From Heligmosomoides polygyrus polygyrus (Eukaryota; Nematoda; Chromadorea; Rhabditida; Heligmosomidae): a DNA stretch of 64,000 nt. A model generated the notes under the pieces. That model did not search any database. It worked only from the letters and a program-made list of their open reading frames with translations, and was not told the DNA's origin. Location: contig OX377206.1 in the NCBI GenBank assembly GCA_947396885.1, positions 89,711,960 through 89,775,959 of the forward strand. The letters run 5' to 3'. This document shows positions 34,701-46,883 of this stretch, in pieces. A program made the translations under genes and the position numbers. Position 1 is the stretch's first letter. Every line of letters begins with the position of its first letter.

Positions 34701-37700
34701 TCCTTTTCGAAAAGTTTCTTCTCGTATTCTAGCTCCATTCTGACTCTCGATATGTCTTCTTCCTTCTTCTGGGAAATGCCTTTCGTCAGCAATTCGAGTC
34801 TGTTCTAAAACGAGCCATCAAAATACACATCGATGCTTTAACACATTTGCTTGAGCCTGGAGCGGCTGGCAGAGAGGCTATATCTTGTTACAGGATGTTT
34901 TGCTGCGATCAAATCTCTTGCGCCAGGCGGGACTCGGACCCGCATCTTCTGCTTTCCGGGCAGCGATGTTCGTCTTACACCACCGGCGCTGTTTGACCGC
35001 ACGTAACATCCGCGATATCCTCCAGGTCTATCAACACCCACCCGTGATAGGAGGATGGGCCGGCCGCTGATATCAGCATGGAACCGGTTAAGCTGAAGAC
35101 ATTAGTAGAAACAATGCTTTAACACATTTGCTTGAGCCTGGAGCGGCTGGTAGAGAGGCTATATATTGTTACAGGATGCTTTTTTGCGATCAAAACTCTT
35201 GCGCCAGGCGGGACTCGAACCCGCATCTTCTGCTTTCCGGGCAGCGATGTTCGCCTTACACCACCGACGCTGTTTGACCGTACGTAGCATCCAAATACAC
35301 CTCAATTTTTTAACAGCCGATCGAATCAAACCTTAGACTCCTTCTCTAGCTCCGCCCGAATATCCGCAATCACAGCCTTTCTGAAAGCCTCGCCCTCCGG
35401 ATCTGATTGGAGGTGAGCAACCTCTGTCGTCTTCTTTTCGAGCTCTTTCGTCAGTTTTCGTATCGTTGCATCTTTGCCCTGTAAATGACTGTTGTACAAA
35501 TTTTGATGACCGCAACCTCGGAAAGGAAACAGCTGAACCACATGGTAAACCACGAACTTCATCGTCCTTATACCGTTCCGTTTGGGAATATGGAACAGCC
35601 CAAAAAGGTGGACAACGCACCTCTATCACTTCCTCATATTCATTGCTCACGCGGGTCTTCTCCAGCTCCATTGCAATGATGCCCTCTTTGTATGTCTCAC
35701 TTCGCACCTCCTTCACCCTCGTTTCAAGAGCTTCTACCTGGCTTTGGAGTCTAAACATCTAACCTCAATTTCTGCACTCAACGAAAATGTGGCTATAAAT
35801 CGTGATAAGTCCCATACCTTTCCACTTCAGCTGCCTTCTCTGCCAATTCCTGGGAAGAAGCGTCACATTTCTCCCGGTAAATTTTCAGCACTTCAATCTC
35901 TTCGTCTCGTTTCTTCAGCTCCTCGGCCATGTTCTGAATAATTTAGAATGCTTACTAAAACAGACGGCGTTTGAAAAGTATGAAGCACTATATCCGTTTC
36001 TTAAGTTTAAAAAATTGATTCCGAGAGGTGTAAAACCACATATACGTTTAAATGGATTAACACGCTAGGCTCTTCTATCTGGATGCGGATCTGAATATCA
36101 ATTCTAATGTTTCAGAACTAAACAGTACCCTGTTCCCTAGATGTTCCCTAGATCCAAAAGCATGACCATATGACGAAAGCCTCACCTGACGCTCTTTCTC
36201 CGCTTCAACAAGCTTTTCCTCATAAAGCTGTCTGATCTTAGCGATTTGCTCCTCGAGAGCAAAACTCGTCAATTCCTCCAGTCGGGCGAACTTTTCCTTG
36301 AAGAAATTGGTGTCTACTGTTACATCAGCACGCAATTCAAGCATATCCTGAAATCGAAAATATAAATCCCCGCAGTTGAATCGAATACTCACCAAGCGCT
36401 ATTAGCTGATTAAGCTAATAATTACCTTTGATAAGGAACTGATCTGAACAGCAACAGGTTTAAGAAACTCGTACGATTGAGACCGACTGGTTAAGTCATC
36501 GACGACGAATTGCTGCAAAGAATAGTAAGAATGCGAAGAATAAGCCAAAATTATTTCAAACCAGCACAAACGAAACGGCCAAACCAACCCGCTCTTCGCT
36601 CGGATCAGGGTTCTGGAAGTGGTCGTCGGGAGTGCTGAACTGACTTGACTTCTCTGACATCTGAAATAATCTATCTCTATCAGAACAGCTCTAGCAAAAT
36701 GTTTCTCATCAAATGAATGGTAGGCTTTGAAGTGCTGAGAGATCTACGTAGCAAACGTAGTGGTAGACGCATAAGAAGGCTACTTCCAATTTTTCATATC
36801 AGACAAATAATATGTAGCATCGAAAAATTTGCGATTTGCACCGCATAAAACACATGGACACTAGAAGAACTTTGCGAAAATCTTTTAGGTAGTTAAAACA
36901 CAAAATGTTGAAGAAAAATAGCATTGAATCAAGACTAAAACTCGCTGCACCAAAAGCAAAATCCAACTATTAACCACAACAAAGAGGTGGTACCACTAGG
37001 TGTGATACTGATAGTGCCAAACACAGCTGTAGACGTTTCTTTTTCACTCATAGGACATTATATGTGAAGCTTCGCAAAAAGCATTTTCACCAATAGACTA
37101 TAATTCTTTCAACAAACCATAACCATATGGGTCCCCAGCGTAAGGCGCTTCAAACTTTCTCATTTTTATTTGACTTTCGCATTGAAGATTTCATGTTATT
37201 TGAGATTTCTATGTTAAGTAGTTTCCAGTAATTAATATAGGCAGCACATACACTGCATTTCCTTTTTGTTGTTGTTGATGGCACTACCACACAAACGTGG
37301 TTACGTTATAAATAAAGGTGAAGAATAAAGGACGGCGTTACTTAATCCCTCTTGGTATACGCCACGCATTCTACTTCTACGGGATGTCGTATTTGGCCAT
37401 ACAATGACTTGCGTGGCCAGCCAATGAACAAGTCACCGCTTTATCTTTCCCGGACAAGTATGGTAGCAAATCACCGACTCCGAAGATATGGAAGGTTTGG
37501 TTGGCCAGGCGGGAAATCTGAACTAAGAACCTACTATCGGGTGCAAGCGATAGCCGGCACCTCCTCCGACTGCGCTACACGAACCCAATGTAATAAATAA
37601 AACAAATAAGACAAGCTTGTGAAGGTAAACGATAACTGCAACAAACCTGTCTAGGCTGAGGTGTAGGAATTTGAATCGGCGCCGTTTTCGCAACTGAAGT

Positions 37701-40700
37701 GGAAGCTGACGTGAAGGGTAGCTCATCTTCTTCACCCTAAAGGCAACACAATATGGTTGGAAAAGATGAACTAATGTATCGCAGAGATCGGGTTTGAAAG
37801 ACATACAAAAGACGTACCACGTGACACCAAGCCAAGCATGAAATTCTGCTGTCTAATAATTCTAACTAGCACACTAGATACTTCTATCACGTTTTTTTTT
37901 TTACATAACCACTTGGTCTACTGACAGCGGGAACTTATTCGTCAGAAGCACTTCGCCGAAACAAAAAAGGTGAACACCTACTAGCATAGACAGCTGGTTA
38001 AGCGATGGTGTGATAGGCATGTTCAAGCTTGACGAGGATCCTACCCTCGACGGAGGAGACTTTGCCATGAGCAGAGCCGGTGCTGTCGAAGGCGAAGAGT
38101 CAATGACATCGTCCGTGCTGAATAGAAATAACCGATTTACTCGGTTGACCATTTGATGAGGGTAAAATAGAAAACTTAGGCACCTCAACCAGTTCGTGCT
38201 GGGGAAGTTTCGAGACAACGTCGGCATAGCATATGCTGGATCAGCCGTTATGAAGCTCTCTTCTCGTCGCAGTGCACTTTGGACGACAACGGGAGAGGGA
38301 GCAGACGGATCCCTTGAACAATATAAAATTAGAACAGCGCTCACTAAACCCGAATCGGACTGAATGAAACAAGGCAGCCCAACCTGACACTAAGACGAAA
38401 GAAGACTTGAGGGGCTGCGACGTTCAGGTACTGCTTCAGTTCCTCGATGTTCTGAAAAGAAGACTCAATTAGTGAAAGAGTATGGCCAGAGTATTCGATG
38501 AGAGCTGACTTTGCGAAGTTCCCTGAGATGCTCAGCATCGATTGGGCCAAGAGAGGTGTCGAACTCGGGCACATTCTTCACAAAAAACGGAGGAAGAACA
38601 TCGAACATGCCTAAACAAGTAATCAAGCGTTCACGATAATATTTGGGAAAACATCTGTCTTCCCAGATACCTACTATGTATCTCCTTTATATATCTATTA
38701 TACATCTATCTGAGTAACCGAAAAAAAAACATTTTCTGATGGTCCCATCTAAAAACCAAGCTGAAACTCCGGAATATCGAACTAGTTGGTCAGGTTTTCA
38801 CCATGATTCACGAATGTGGAGATCTTGGCTATATAACAAAAAACGTAGTGTTTCTTTTCAAACATTGTCTTTCAGAAAAAAAGTCCACTACCGCAGCAAT
38901 AACCTCCTTAAGGCTTTGAAATCTAATCTTCTTGACGTATAGTAGAAAATAGAGCATCAGTGTTCAATCCAGCGAAGAAGAAAGATATAAACTTTCTAGA
39001 AAACATTTAAAACCGCTTCACTGTGAAGTACGTTACGATGTGCTTCTCAGTGTATTATAATTCTATCCTAAGCAGTACTCAACGGGCCGCGCTCTTTCGC
39101 CGTTCGTCACTGTTGAACGGAACAAAAATCGCTGATTTCATCATGATGTATTAATTGTCGCAAATAAGATTTTCATCGATCCAACGAAAATCATTAACGG
39201 GATGATGACAAAGTCGATCAGAGGGTTGAAACTTAAAGCATCAATTGCTAAAACATGAATCTGAGTTGAGTTCTCAGCCTATCGAGCTCTCAATCAGTCC
39301 AGCTAGGAAAGTATGAAGATCTAAAGAGGAACTCTCCTCAAACCTGTAGAATATTTATCAAAAGCTAAACATCAGGAATTGTTGTAGAAGGTGCTGTTTG
39401 TTGTTTACGTTGTTCTTGGTTGCTGCAGCTCGTTTTATTTGTTTCAACTTATGTTCCACTACAGTCCCCATACTAATTGTACATGCTTCGAGTAAATTAA
39501 CAAATAAATGAGTGAAGAATAAAAAACGAATACAAATGACTACAAAGTATAAAAATTATTGTCTTGTAATAAAGAAGTTCTGTAGCCTGAACCTTGCTCC
39601 TCGATTACAATAAATTTCATTTCTTCAAATACTCACCGTGAAAGAGAACGCGTAGAAAATGCTTTTCAAATTTAGCAGAAAACTGAGCGCGTATTTCCGA
39701 CTCCTCTTCGGACAGCGACGAACACTTCTCCACATGCAAGGAATGCCATAATTTGAACTCTTTCTGGAACGTCTTCCGGCGAATCACTTCTGTAACTGCT
39801 GTAGCGTACATAACAGGTGCCTCCTGAAACGAAGCTATACCAGAGAGCAGACAAATCAATGGGGTCCTCAAAAACCTCCCTGAGGAAACTTACTCTGATT
39901 TGCCTGATAAGATCAAGGCGCTGCTTTAACCCGGTGAATTTCTCTTCAAACACTAAAACTTCGTTGTGAGTGTGATGCAGTCGGTTGTATGTCTGAAATC
40001 GTTTACGTTTAGAAAAGCAGAAAGCAGGCGTTTTTGCTGGTGTAAGTGTTGACTTCAAATAGAACACAAACGGAAACTTCTCCTCAAGAACTTCTTCAAT
40101 TTTCTTCTGACCATTCGATAATCACTTTGAAACGAAGCAGACACTCCGCTAGTAACTGCTTGGTCATCACTTTTTGAAAGTCACTTGCTGTTTTTCTCTA
40201 GCGAAATGGAGTCACTTTAGGACTCAAGGCTACATTTCATAAAACTGCGAAAAAAACACCCCGCTAAACCCCAAAGAGATATCTATAGACGAAGCTGCAC
40301 AGCAAAGTAACTTATCCAAGATTCCACCCACGTGCTTTAAGAAGCCTAGTCTCCACAGTCCTACACGTTATCACTTGAGAATCCGGATTATCTTAGTTGG
40401 GAGCGAGGAGCCATAAAGTGACAGCTTCCTATGTTCTCTCATGCTACATCACTTCCTCTTATGAATTCTCTAAGAACGGTCATACGAATAGTAGCTGAAG
40501 GTCCCAGACAACTCTGAGGAGCGGATGGTTGAGGCAAAACACTTTATGAATCCATTTCACACAACATCACCGTTTTAGCGTGAAAATAGATAACGCATCA
40601 TCTAAAAAACAAACCCGGGCTATCCACGTGTTGAGCCGCGCTCTCAAGATTCGAAGCAGTTCCAGTTTCGATTGAAAGAACCGGTTACAAATGACGCGAA

Positions 40701-43700
40701 TCTCCTTGAGCTCTGTATATATTTGACCCATCAAATATCGGTACTCGGTAAGAAGTTCCTGAAGTGAATCTTTATGAGGTAACATACATAGAGAATGGCA
40801 TCGAAGTAGTTTCGAAGTACATTACCATTGAAAACACGAACACTTGTAATACTTGTTGTTATCAAGTGTCACAATACGTGCAAAGAAAAACCGGGAATAA
40901 CTTTACATTGGTAGCATAACTAGGAATTCTGGTTTAATCTACCTCCTATCAGACGCCGATCTTCTACTACATAAGGTGAACAGATCATTTCGTCTATATA
41001 AATGAAGTATTATGCAACGCTCTAGTACTCCTGAACACTCTTCAGTATTCTATAAGGTCCTTGTTTGTGCAAAAATAAAAATTATGCTAATAGAAGGCGA
41101 AGCTAACGAAATATGAATGTGGAACGAAAGGCTTTGTACGGGTGAATAGGCCTTCACAGAGATGTTTAGTAGTTAATTTCTAAACTCCAATATTCAATTA
41201 CTCCCTACGTAAAGAATCACGCAGAGCTAGAACTAAAAAACGAGCAAAACATTTGAAGAACCCTTCCATATTGCCTCAGTGAACTCGACAAAATTATTTT
41301 CCTTGAAAACTTTAGAGTACCCAGATTCACTGTGATGTTTGAAAAAAGCAGACTTTACAATACTTATTATTATAAGGAAGTATATTATACCTTGACCACC
41401 TCTAGTGTGAGATACAGGGCATTAACGCAACCTAGATGAGCTCTTTTTTAGCTGCGAGAATTACGTCCCAACGAGCGCAGAAACGTCCCACATGTCACCT
41501 CTGTGAAACTAGCTGAAGACACAAAGTACAAGTAAACATTAGAAAACTAATGCAACGTGAGCGACCAGGGATTAATTCACAAATGAAGAAGCAACATATC
41601 GCAAAATGGTTACCTCAAGTGAAGATTGATCTATGCGTGGTGGTGTCTCAAGTATTTTCGATGTGTGTTTTTCTATCGCTTTACCTCGTCCTGTAAAGCA
41701 TGATACAATAGAAGAGAAGAACGATTTCTAAATGAAGACGCACCTTCAGCCTGTCGCAGGTGATGATCCAGATAACTAAGCCGCTTATTAATACCCTTTA
41801 TTTCCCGATTATTCAGATTTTTGGACCACTCTGTCACCTTCTCGATGTTTTGTACAGTTACATTCGCATCAGTTTGCTCAAACTGAAAACCAAAATTAAA
41901 CCTTAAACAAGGATGAAGCATCAAACCGGATAACTGGACTTAAAAAAACCTTACATTTTTGAACTGTCCGGCAACTTGTTCGACAAGTTCCGTAAGAGAA
42001 TGCTCTTGATCGAAAGCAGAAATCCATGTATACAGGGACATGTCAGAATAGAAAGACCGATCGACGTTACCCCGCGAGTGCGCCAGGAGCGCCCCTGGAA
42101 GACGAATCTGAAACAAACACACTTAGTCAGTCACGGCTTAATTAATAGATGTAGATCACTAACCCGCTTGAGTTCGTCGATCACTTCGTCAAAACCCTGC
42201 AGAAGAGCAGCGGCTTTTGGTTTTTGCTGTTGGACCTAAATTAGCACACATCAGTCTTCACTTGAGATAGCATACAACTACAACCTCAAAGCCAAAAAAG
42301 ACGGAAAAGGCAGTTAAGACCGTATTAAGAAAATCGAAATGGGTCAGGTTAAGAACCTAGTGTCTACCTTTTGGATCCAGAAGACATGTACCCTGCTCAC
42401 TGTATTTATTGTCGGATGCTTATTTAGTTGCTTCTTCCTCTATGCTAATTTATGCGCACCTTCTTCAGTGTAAAAAAAAATCTTCAACTGTGCAACGTTA
42501 AACCAGACACCTAAGTTTCTTTATATCTAGGCACCCTAAAAAATCCCCTTAACAATTCGAAAACCTATCATACGGCGTATATCCTCGTGTTTTTCTCTTA
42601 ACCTGATTACATCGTCATCCTGGTTACTTCCGAATACATACTTTTACATCGACTCCAAAAATGCACCGCCACCACCAGCGAACCAGGTTGGAGGTCCCAA
42701 AGGGCCTGCTCATACTTCGCAATAGAATCGTCTCGTCGGCTGGGTAAATCATACGTATCGATTTCTGCAGGGCGATCGTGGGGCAAAAGTCGATACGTAT
42801 GATTTGCAGGACCAATCAATCGCGCAAATCGCGAAGTATGAACAGACTCATAATTCAAAAAAAAACTTCATAATAAGAAAAAGCTGAAAGCAGAAACATA
42901 GTTAGATTAACATACTTTCTCAGCCTGATGCAGAAACCTAGTAGCTCGCTTCGTGAGTCGAGCTATTGATGCGTCCATATTGTTCATCAGAGCATCCCAA
43001 CCCTAAATTCGAACACGCTTTCACCCCTGGGCAACCTGTTTACCCCAAAAATATAACAAAAACAAACCTTAACAATAAGACGGTGCTCCTCAGCGAAGCG
43101 AGCGCAGGCATGTATAGCACTCTGAGCAGCTGCTCGACATTCGCGAGCGCGCTGAGGAATATCCATGTAGACGCGATGCATGTCTGAGTCCTGCTCCAAT
43201 CGAGTTGCCTGTAACCTCTAGCCATCCAGGAGAGACTTAAAAGAAGACGTAAGGGGAAACCACACCTACATTCTCTATAGAAACGTCAATGATACTCGTA
43301 ATCTCGTTGATTTCTTGGTCCCACAATCGAGTATCTTCCTTGTCTTGTCGATTGCTTCGTTGGAAAAGGTACACTGGAGCATCCGAGTTGTCTGAAGCAT
43401 TAGTTCTCTTGAACAAAACTATTTGCAGAAATATAGACTGCAGCAACTGTATCCAGAGTTACAACTAAGTTGACCTGATGCAAAATCTAACAAGACATGA
43501 TAAGTTCAAAGTAGAAACATCCTCTAATGAATATTCGTGCGCAGAGGAGAAGAAAACTGTAGCTTAACAACAACATTTCTCTCATAACGAAATTATAACT
43601 GGCGACGTTCAGTCTCTGTTTACACCTATAAATCAACGCCCTCATCACCCTATACCTTCACATATTTTTCTGAAATTTTTGGTCTACAGCAGTGAAATGG

Positions 43701-44567
43701 AAGCTATCGAACTAATAACGAACACTGGATATTTGTACACGAATCTAGCAAAACTTACTCTCAGAGAAACTGCACTGGATGGTCTCCTCGCTATCCATAA
43801 TTTCTCCATTGTTTTTCAGAAGAACCTGAAAAGATTTTGCAGATAAAATACGTGAAATCAAGAAAAATATAAAGACATGTGTAAAATTATGTTTATAGAT
43901 GATGAGCGGAAAAAGTGAAACCATAATGAAACACATCCGAAAACGGAGAACTCGATCAGGAGTTAGCTACAACGAACCTAAAGGAATAGATGTACAATGA
44001 GGACGTGTTCTGGAGACATAAAATCCCTCCAACTACTCCATGTTTCCTCAACACTACCACTTTTTCTACTTTATTTCATTCCATTCGTGACCTCAAGTAC
44101 AATAGTGGACTACTTCTACGTGGAAAAGTCAAAACACCACGGAAAAAGCTTTTTAAACCAAAAGTATGTAAGAAGCATCAAACGCAGCTCCTTCGCTGTG
44201 ATTGCTCTTTATTTCCAATGATTGTTACAACTACAAGCATCCAAAATTAACGGGAAAATAGAATTTCAAATCAAATACACCAAACGCTAACCTGCCCAAC
44301 ATTATTATCATTCTTAAACAATAAGTCAAAGTATAATGCCCATAATCTCTGAACATTTCTGGATACGACATACACATACCTGGTCGTCAACATGAATTCC
44401 AGTTAGTTGTAAAACACTTTCCTGTAGTTGACGGACCTTCCATTGCGGCTGAAATGTAGAGCAATGAAAAATAGCACGGTATAAACACATGAATTAAGAT
44501 CACCAACCAATACTTCAACATGAAAGCGATGTCCGCTGGGAACGTTGAAGATATAGAAAAACTCCAT
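28238..44567 (-). CDS. epg-7: FIP200/RB1CC1-family autophagy scaffold (EPG-7 orthologue), 35 exons, about 1255 aa
   Basis: Exons in coding order: 44508-44567, 44380-44448, 43759-43825, 43270-43418, 43068-43208, 42916-43002, 42164-42235, 41955-42107, 41744-41882, 41614-41690, 40615-40758, 40068-40106, 39894-39992, 39637-39823, 38510-38610, 38384-38451, 38184-38312, 37982-38117, 37647-37736, 36589-36660, 36426-36512, 36186-36347, 35818-35933, 35621-35750, 35332-35478, 34697-34804, 34493-34634, 34349-34457, 33007-33072, 32882-32949, 32482-32639, 32320-32380, 28618-28720, 28395-28541, 28238-28322. All phases close to 1256 codons. A ubiquitin-like domain spans residues 1-86. The helical region includes MYATAVTEVIRRKTF, a FIP200 hallmark. 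Coiled coil covers about 720-1120 and the claw about 1156-1255. The family scaffolds the ULK/Atg1 complex and, in C. elegans, links SQST-1 cargo to autophagy machinery. Least certain are exons 40068-40106 (donor GTGTTC), 38510-38610 (donor GTCAGC) and 32320-32380. Confidence 0.92.
28798..28995 (+). repeat. SINE-like copy in the last long intron of epg-7
   Basis: CGGAGTCGGAAGAGCTGCCG head, TTTTTCGCCCAGGTCAACCA core, and GTACCAGACTTGTCTGGGAA. The tail is lost after CCAAATACACG. Confidence 0.65.
29362..29540. repeat. GACAC(G)TCTTCT minisatellite, left block
   Basis: About three degenerate units of roughly 50 bp with GACGTCTACGACACGTCTTT-like and GACATCTGTAGCACGTCTTC-like repeats. It belongs to the same family as 29905-30210. 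Confidence 0.65.
29540..29900. repeat. CT-rich ACTGGTCCCTT-type degenerate minisatellite
   Basis: Repeated CTGGTCCCTT, CTGATCCCT and CACCGCTCCCC motifs of about 20-25 bp separate the two GACAC-type blocks. Confidence 0.65.
29905..30210. repeat. 54-bp minisatellite with open - strand frame
   Basis: About six units carry (C)GACATC-GGTGACAC-(C)TCTTCT-AACCCGGACxCC. On the - strand they read as an 18-residue protein repeat (RGVTDVAPGVFGLRxxV type) without stops. It is inside an epg-7 intron, so translation is not supported. Confidence 0.7.
30207..30286. repeat. Perfect-looking hairpin, 32-bp arms, 16-nt loop
   Basis: CTCTCAACACGACGTAGGTG at the left and CACCTACGTCGTGTTGAGAG at the right, extended outward by TCTGACC/GGTCAGA, with one mismatch overall. 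Its right arm ends 3 bp before the inverted-repeat element. Confidence 0.85.
30289..31785. mobile_element. Inverted-repeat element with internal 213-bp tandem array
   Basis: The 41-bp end at 30289-30329 (CCGACAGCATACCAAATAGG...) is repeated in inverse at 31745-31785. Between them are six full units starting at 30381, 30596, 30808, 31021, 31234 and 31451, plus a partial first one. Each carries GACAGCATACCAAATAGGGT (the element's own terminus), a poly-C run, CAAACAAACAAAC, and TATATATAG. Unit spacing is 212-217 bp, and the differences come mostly from the C run. No transposase frame is seen. Confidence 0.8.
34920..34989 (-). tRNA. tRNA-like cloverleaf (repeat-borne, probably not a functional tRNA)
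   Basis: On the - strand the 70-nt segment folds as a cloverleaf. The acceptor stem is GCGCCGG with CTGGCGC, the T arm GCGGG-TCCGAGT-CCCGC, the anticodon stem CTGC/GCAG with loop CCGGAAA, and the D stem GTGT/ACAT. Position 33 is C, not U, the anticodon would read GGA without the long variable arm of tRNA-Ser, and the copy sits inside a dispersed repeat. I therefore read it as a tRNA-derived repeat. Confidence 0.5.
35201..35270 (-). tRNA. Second tRNA-like cloverleaf (tandem duplicate)
   Basis: Same structure as 34920-34989, with a canonical GGTTCGAGTCC B box and one weaker acceptor pair (GCGTCGG). It lies 281 bp downstream in a direct duplication. Confidence 0.5.
37318..37587 (-). repeat. SINE-like copy in an epg-7 intron
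   Basis: Inverse consensus from GAATAAAGGACGGCGTTACT to CCTCCGACTGCGCTACACG, with a 20-bp deletion after GGGATGTCG. It lies between exons 36589-36660 and 37647-37736. Confidence 0.75.
42698..42846. mobile_element. MITE family D in an epg-7 intron
   Basis: GGGCCTGCTCATACTTCGC at the left and GCGAAGTATGAACAG at the right are inverted ends. The interior ATCATACGTATCGAT and its inverse form a second stem. The family also occurs at 46884-47081. Confidence 0.75.
43270..44567 (-). other. epg-7: Ubiquitin-like N-terminal domain exons of the FIP200/EPG-7 gene
   Basis: Four exons encode MEFFYIFNVPSGHRFHVEVL, a helix with WKVRQLQESVLQ, GIHVDDQVLLKNNGEIM, and APVYLFQR. A beta-beta-alpha-beta-beta order opening directly at the initiator Met, with VLLKNNGEIM as the strand-turn and PVYLF as the last strand, is the ubiquitin-like start known for FIP200. 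The ATG at 44567-44565 was chosen because the domain begins exactly there. An in-frame Leu-Tyr-Ala stretch upstream would be 5'UTR. Confidence 0.85.
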
Positions 44568-44600
44568 CAATTGTGTGTATTCTTGAAGTCCGGCATATAA

Positions 44601-44610
44601 CTGAAAATAG
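44601..44610 (-). promoter_or_regulatory. epg-7: Acceptor upstream of the FIP200/EPG-7 start codon
   Basis: On the - strand CTATTTTCAG ends at 44601, a strong nematode acceptor 33 nt before the ATG at 44567. It could take a spliced leader or a 5'UTR exon. The 33-nt spacing equals that of the MAM gene. Confidence 0.6.
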
Positions 44611-45529
44611 CGCTATAAAAACGATGGATATATTATTTTAGATTTCTGTAGATGAACCCCAAGAAAGTTTAGGTAAACCTGAGCAACCATAAAATTTACA
44701 TGCAAAGATGGCTAATCAGGATGCATTCAATTTGAGGAATAAAATAGCTAGATTGACGCAAGCGTGTCAAGCGTGGGAAAATGTTAACGATGCTGCATCC
44801 TGCACAAAATACAATAAATCAATACAATACAATAATGGAATAAAAAATGATAAATCAGAATGTACCTTTGGTGCTACCGCGATTTAGGCGCCCTCGACAG
44901 CGGTGTCAAATGTGTCTTTAAGAGAATGCCACCATCTATGACAGCCACGAACAAGTGCGTCTGAAAGCCATGAATACCTACAGGTCACGAAAACTCGGAG
45001 AATTGAACCAAAACTGTACTAAGGTTTGGGTTAAGGGTCCACCGGTGAACAGTTCACTCCTTCTTCCTTACCGTACCTAACACCCATAGTAAAAGGTCAT
45101 AAAATAAGGCCTTCCAAAACCAAAAGTGCACTACCCTATAGCTTAGAAAATATGCCCATCTTCATAACCACTCTTCTAATGCTCAGAAAATGCAGAATTC
45201 ACCCACAAGCAGATCTCCACAGCTCCTTGGCTCAGAATATGACCGCTTCGATTGTTCTTTGGGAGAAAGGAAAGAACACCAATGAAACTGTTCAACGCCT
45301 ACTTATGTACGCAGTTAGAAGCCCCATTAAAAAAATCTCAAATGTTAAATATATTTTGATGCTAAAATTTATAAGATAGAAGCTTCCCGCAAAAATAATG
45401 GACAAAGCTAAACGCATTATGATGACATAAAAGATGGAAAGAAAATCTAGATAAGCAATGAGGTTTCGCCAAATGTAAATGAAGTCAAATCATGCAAGAT
45501 AAAGAACAAAGAACCGCTCTACTCAATCC

Positions 45530-45815
45530 TTGTGCGAGATGGGTCACGCATTCTACTTCTACGGGATGATATGGAAGCTGCTTGATTCTTTGGGATGATA
45601 TGAAGGCTATTTGAATGCGTATTTGCTCTCTACGATGACTCTCGGAGGCCAAACGATGATCAAGTCAGTGCTTTATCCTTCTCACACAGGTCTACTACCA
45701 ATACTACTCAGGGACGGAAGGCTTGCTTGGTCTGAACAGGACCCAAACGAAAAACCTCGACTCGGTGGTGCATAGGGTACCCGGAACCTGCTTCATCTGC
45801 GCTGCCATAATGTAT
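45530..45815 (-). repeat. Diverged SINE-like copy
   Basis: ATGGGTCACGCATTCTACTT and CTACGGGATGATATGG tail motifs with a small internal duplication; weak core match. Confidence 0.5.
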
Positions 45816-46883
45816 TTAGGATACTTACCGCGAAGCCCTGTCTGGCGTCCGGAGCTGTGGAGCGCACTGCCTTCAGCGGTCCACAAGACAGTGATTTCCG
45901 CGACGTCGCGGAACACCTTAAAGGGTTTGAATCAATCACAACTTATGTAAATCACACTTAAACAACGTTGCACGAAGAATAAGTAACGTTGCGCGGTTAT
46001 CTCGTAGTCATCCAGATACTGGCTTCTGCGCGCACAGTGACCTTTGGAGGAGAGCACAGAATGAGCAATGAGCAAAGGAAGGAACTCCATGATGTGGTCA
46101 GTTTTGACGCAGGTGCGGAAAACCGTTATGTGTCGCATGTCGAAGACTGGTCCACTGTTGCCTTGCCGTCTGGGCCCTCCCTGCTTAGATACTGTGCACG
46201 CTTACCACCTCACATGACAAGGTCTGCCCCATTTTTTAACCGGATCCTTTGCATTGAAGCATTTTACAACAACCGTTTCCACAACTTATTGAAGGAGTCA
46301 TTCGAGAAGAATTCGCCTCAGTATCTAACTTGCCCTTCTCACTTCCTACTTTTGGAGCATACCATCTTTATATAGGCTCTCGCAACGCAGATGGATGGCT
46401 TCTGAAATTCCTGCTTTACTGTCTAACGTCACCGTTACTATCTTATATTGTTGTCTGATTTTCTTTGTTTTCTTTTTTTAGTTGTACGACCTATGTTCCC
46501 GTTATTCTCACAGAGTGGCGCCCTTGAGACGCAGTGAAATAAATAAATTCAATCTCTTCAGTGGGAAATTTAGTATTATGTATATGTGTATGGGATCTAT
46601 CCTAGTGAGGGTAGCACTTTAAACTCTTTGATAATGACGTTAAAATTATTGAAACCCTGCGATTGTACAAAGCTAGCCTACGAGAGGACAATCTCTGGAA
46701 TTTCCTAATCAGAAAGGTCGTCCTGTGTGTTTGCTTCGCTTCCCTAGCAGTGCCCCCCCCCCCCCCATCGACTAGGATAGATCCTGTGCATGTGTCTGTT
46801 TTATATGCTTCGGCACTGCACAATGGAAGAAACCCCAGAGGCCGGATTCATCAAGTAGTGGATATAGGTAGATACCGTAAGGG

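Larger units (their letters stand above)
34833..35290. repeat. Tandem duplication of a tRNA-like repeat (281-bp period)
   Basis: ATGCTTTAACACATTTGCTT starts at 34833 and again at 35114. Each unit carries GGAGCGGCTGG, TTACAGGATG and the tRNA-like segment. It lies in the epg-7 intron between exons 34697-34804 and 35332-35478. Single relatives are at 4026-4096 and 58293-58360. Confidence 0.8.

Noticed and set aside
44865..44960. Possible extra upstream exon of epg-7 (RGCHRWWHSLKDTFDTAVEG)
   Set aside because: It ends in TAA without a good donor in frame, and the ubiquitin-like domain already starts at a Met in the next exon.
45989..46375. 128-codon + strand frame
   Set aside because: No domain, splice context or start-site signal, and the AATAAATAAA tail downstream suggests a retroelement remnant. 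Left unassigned.
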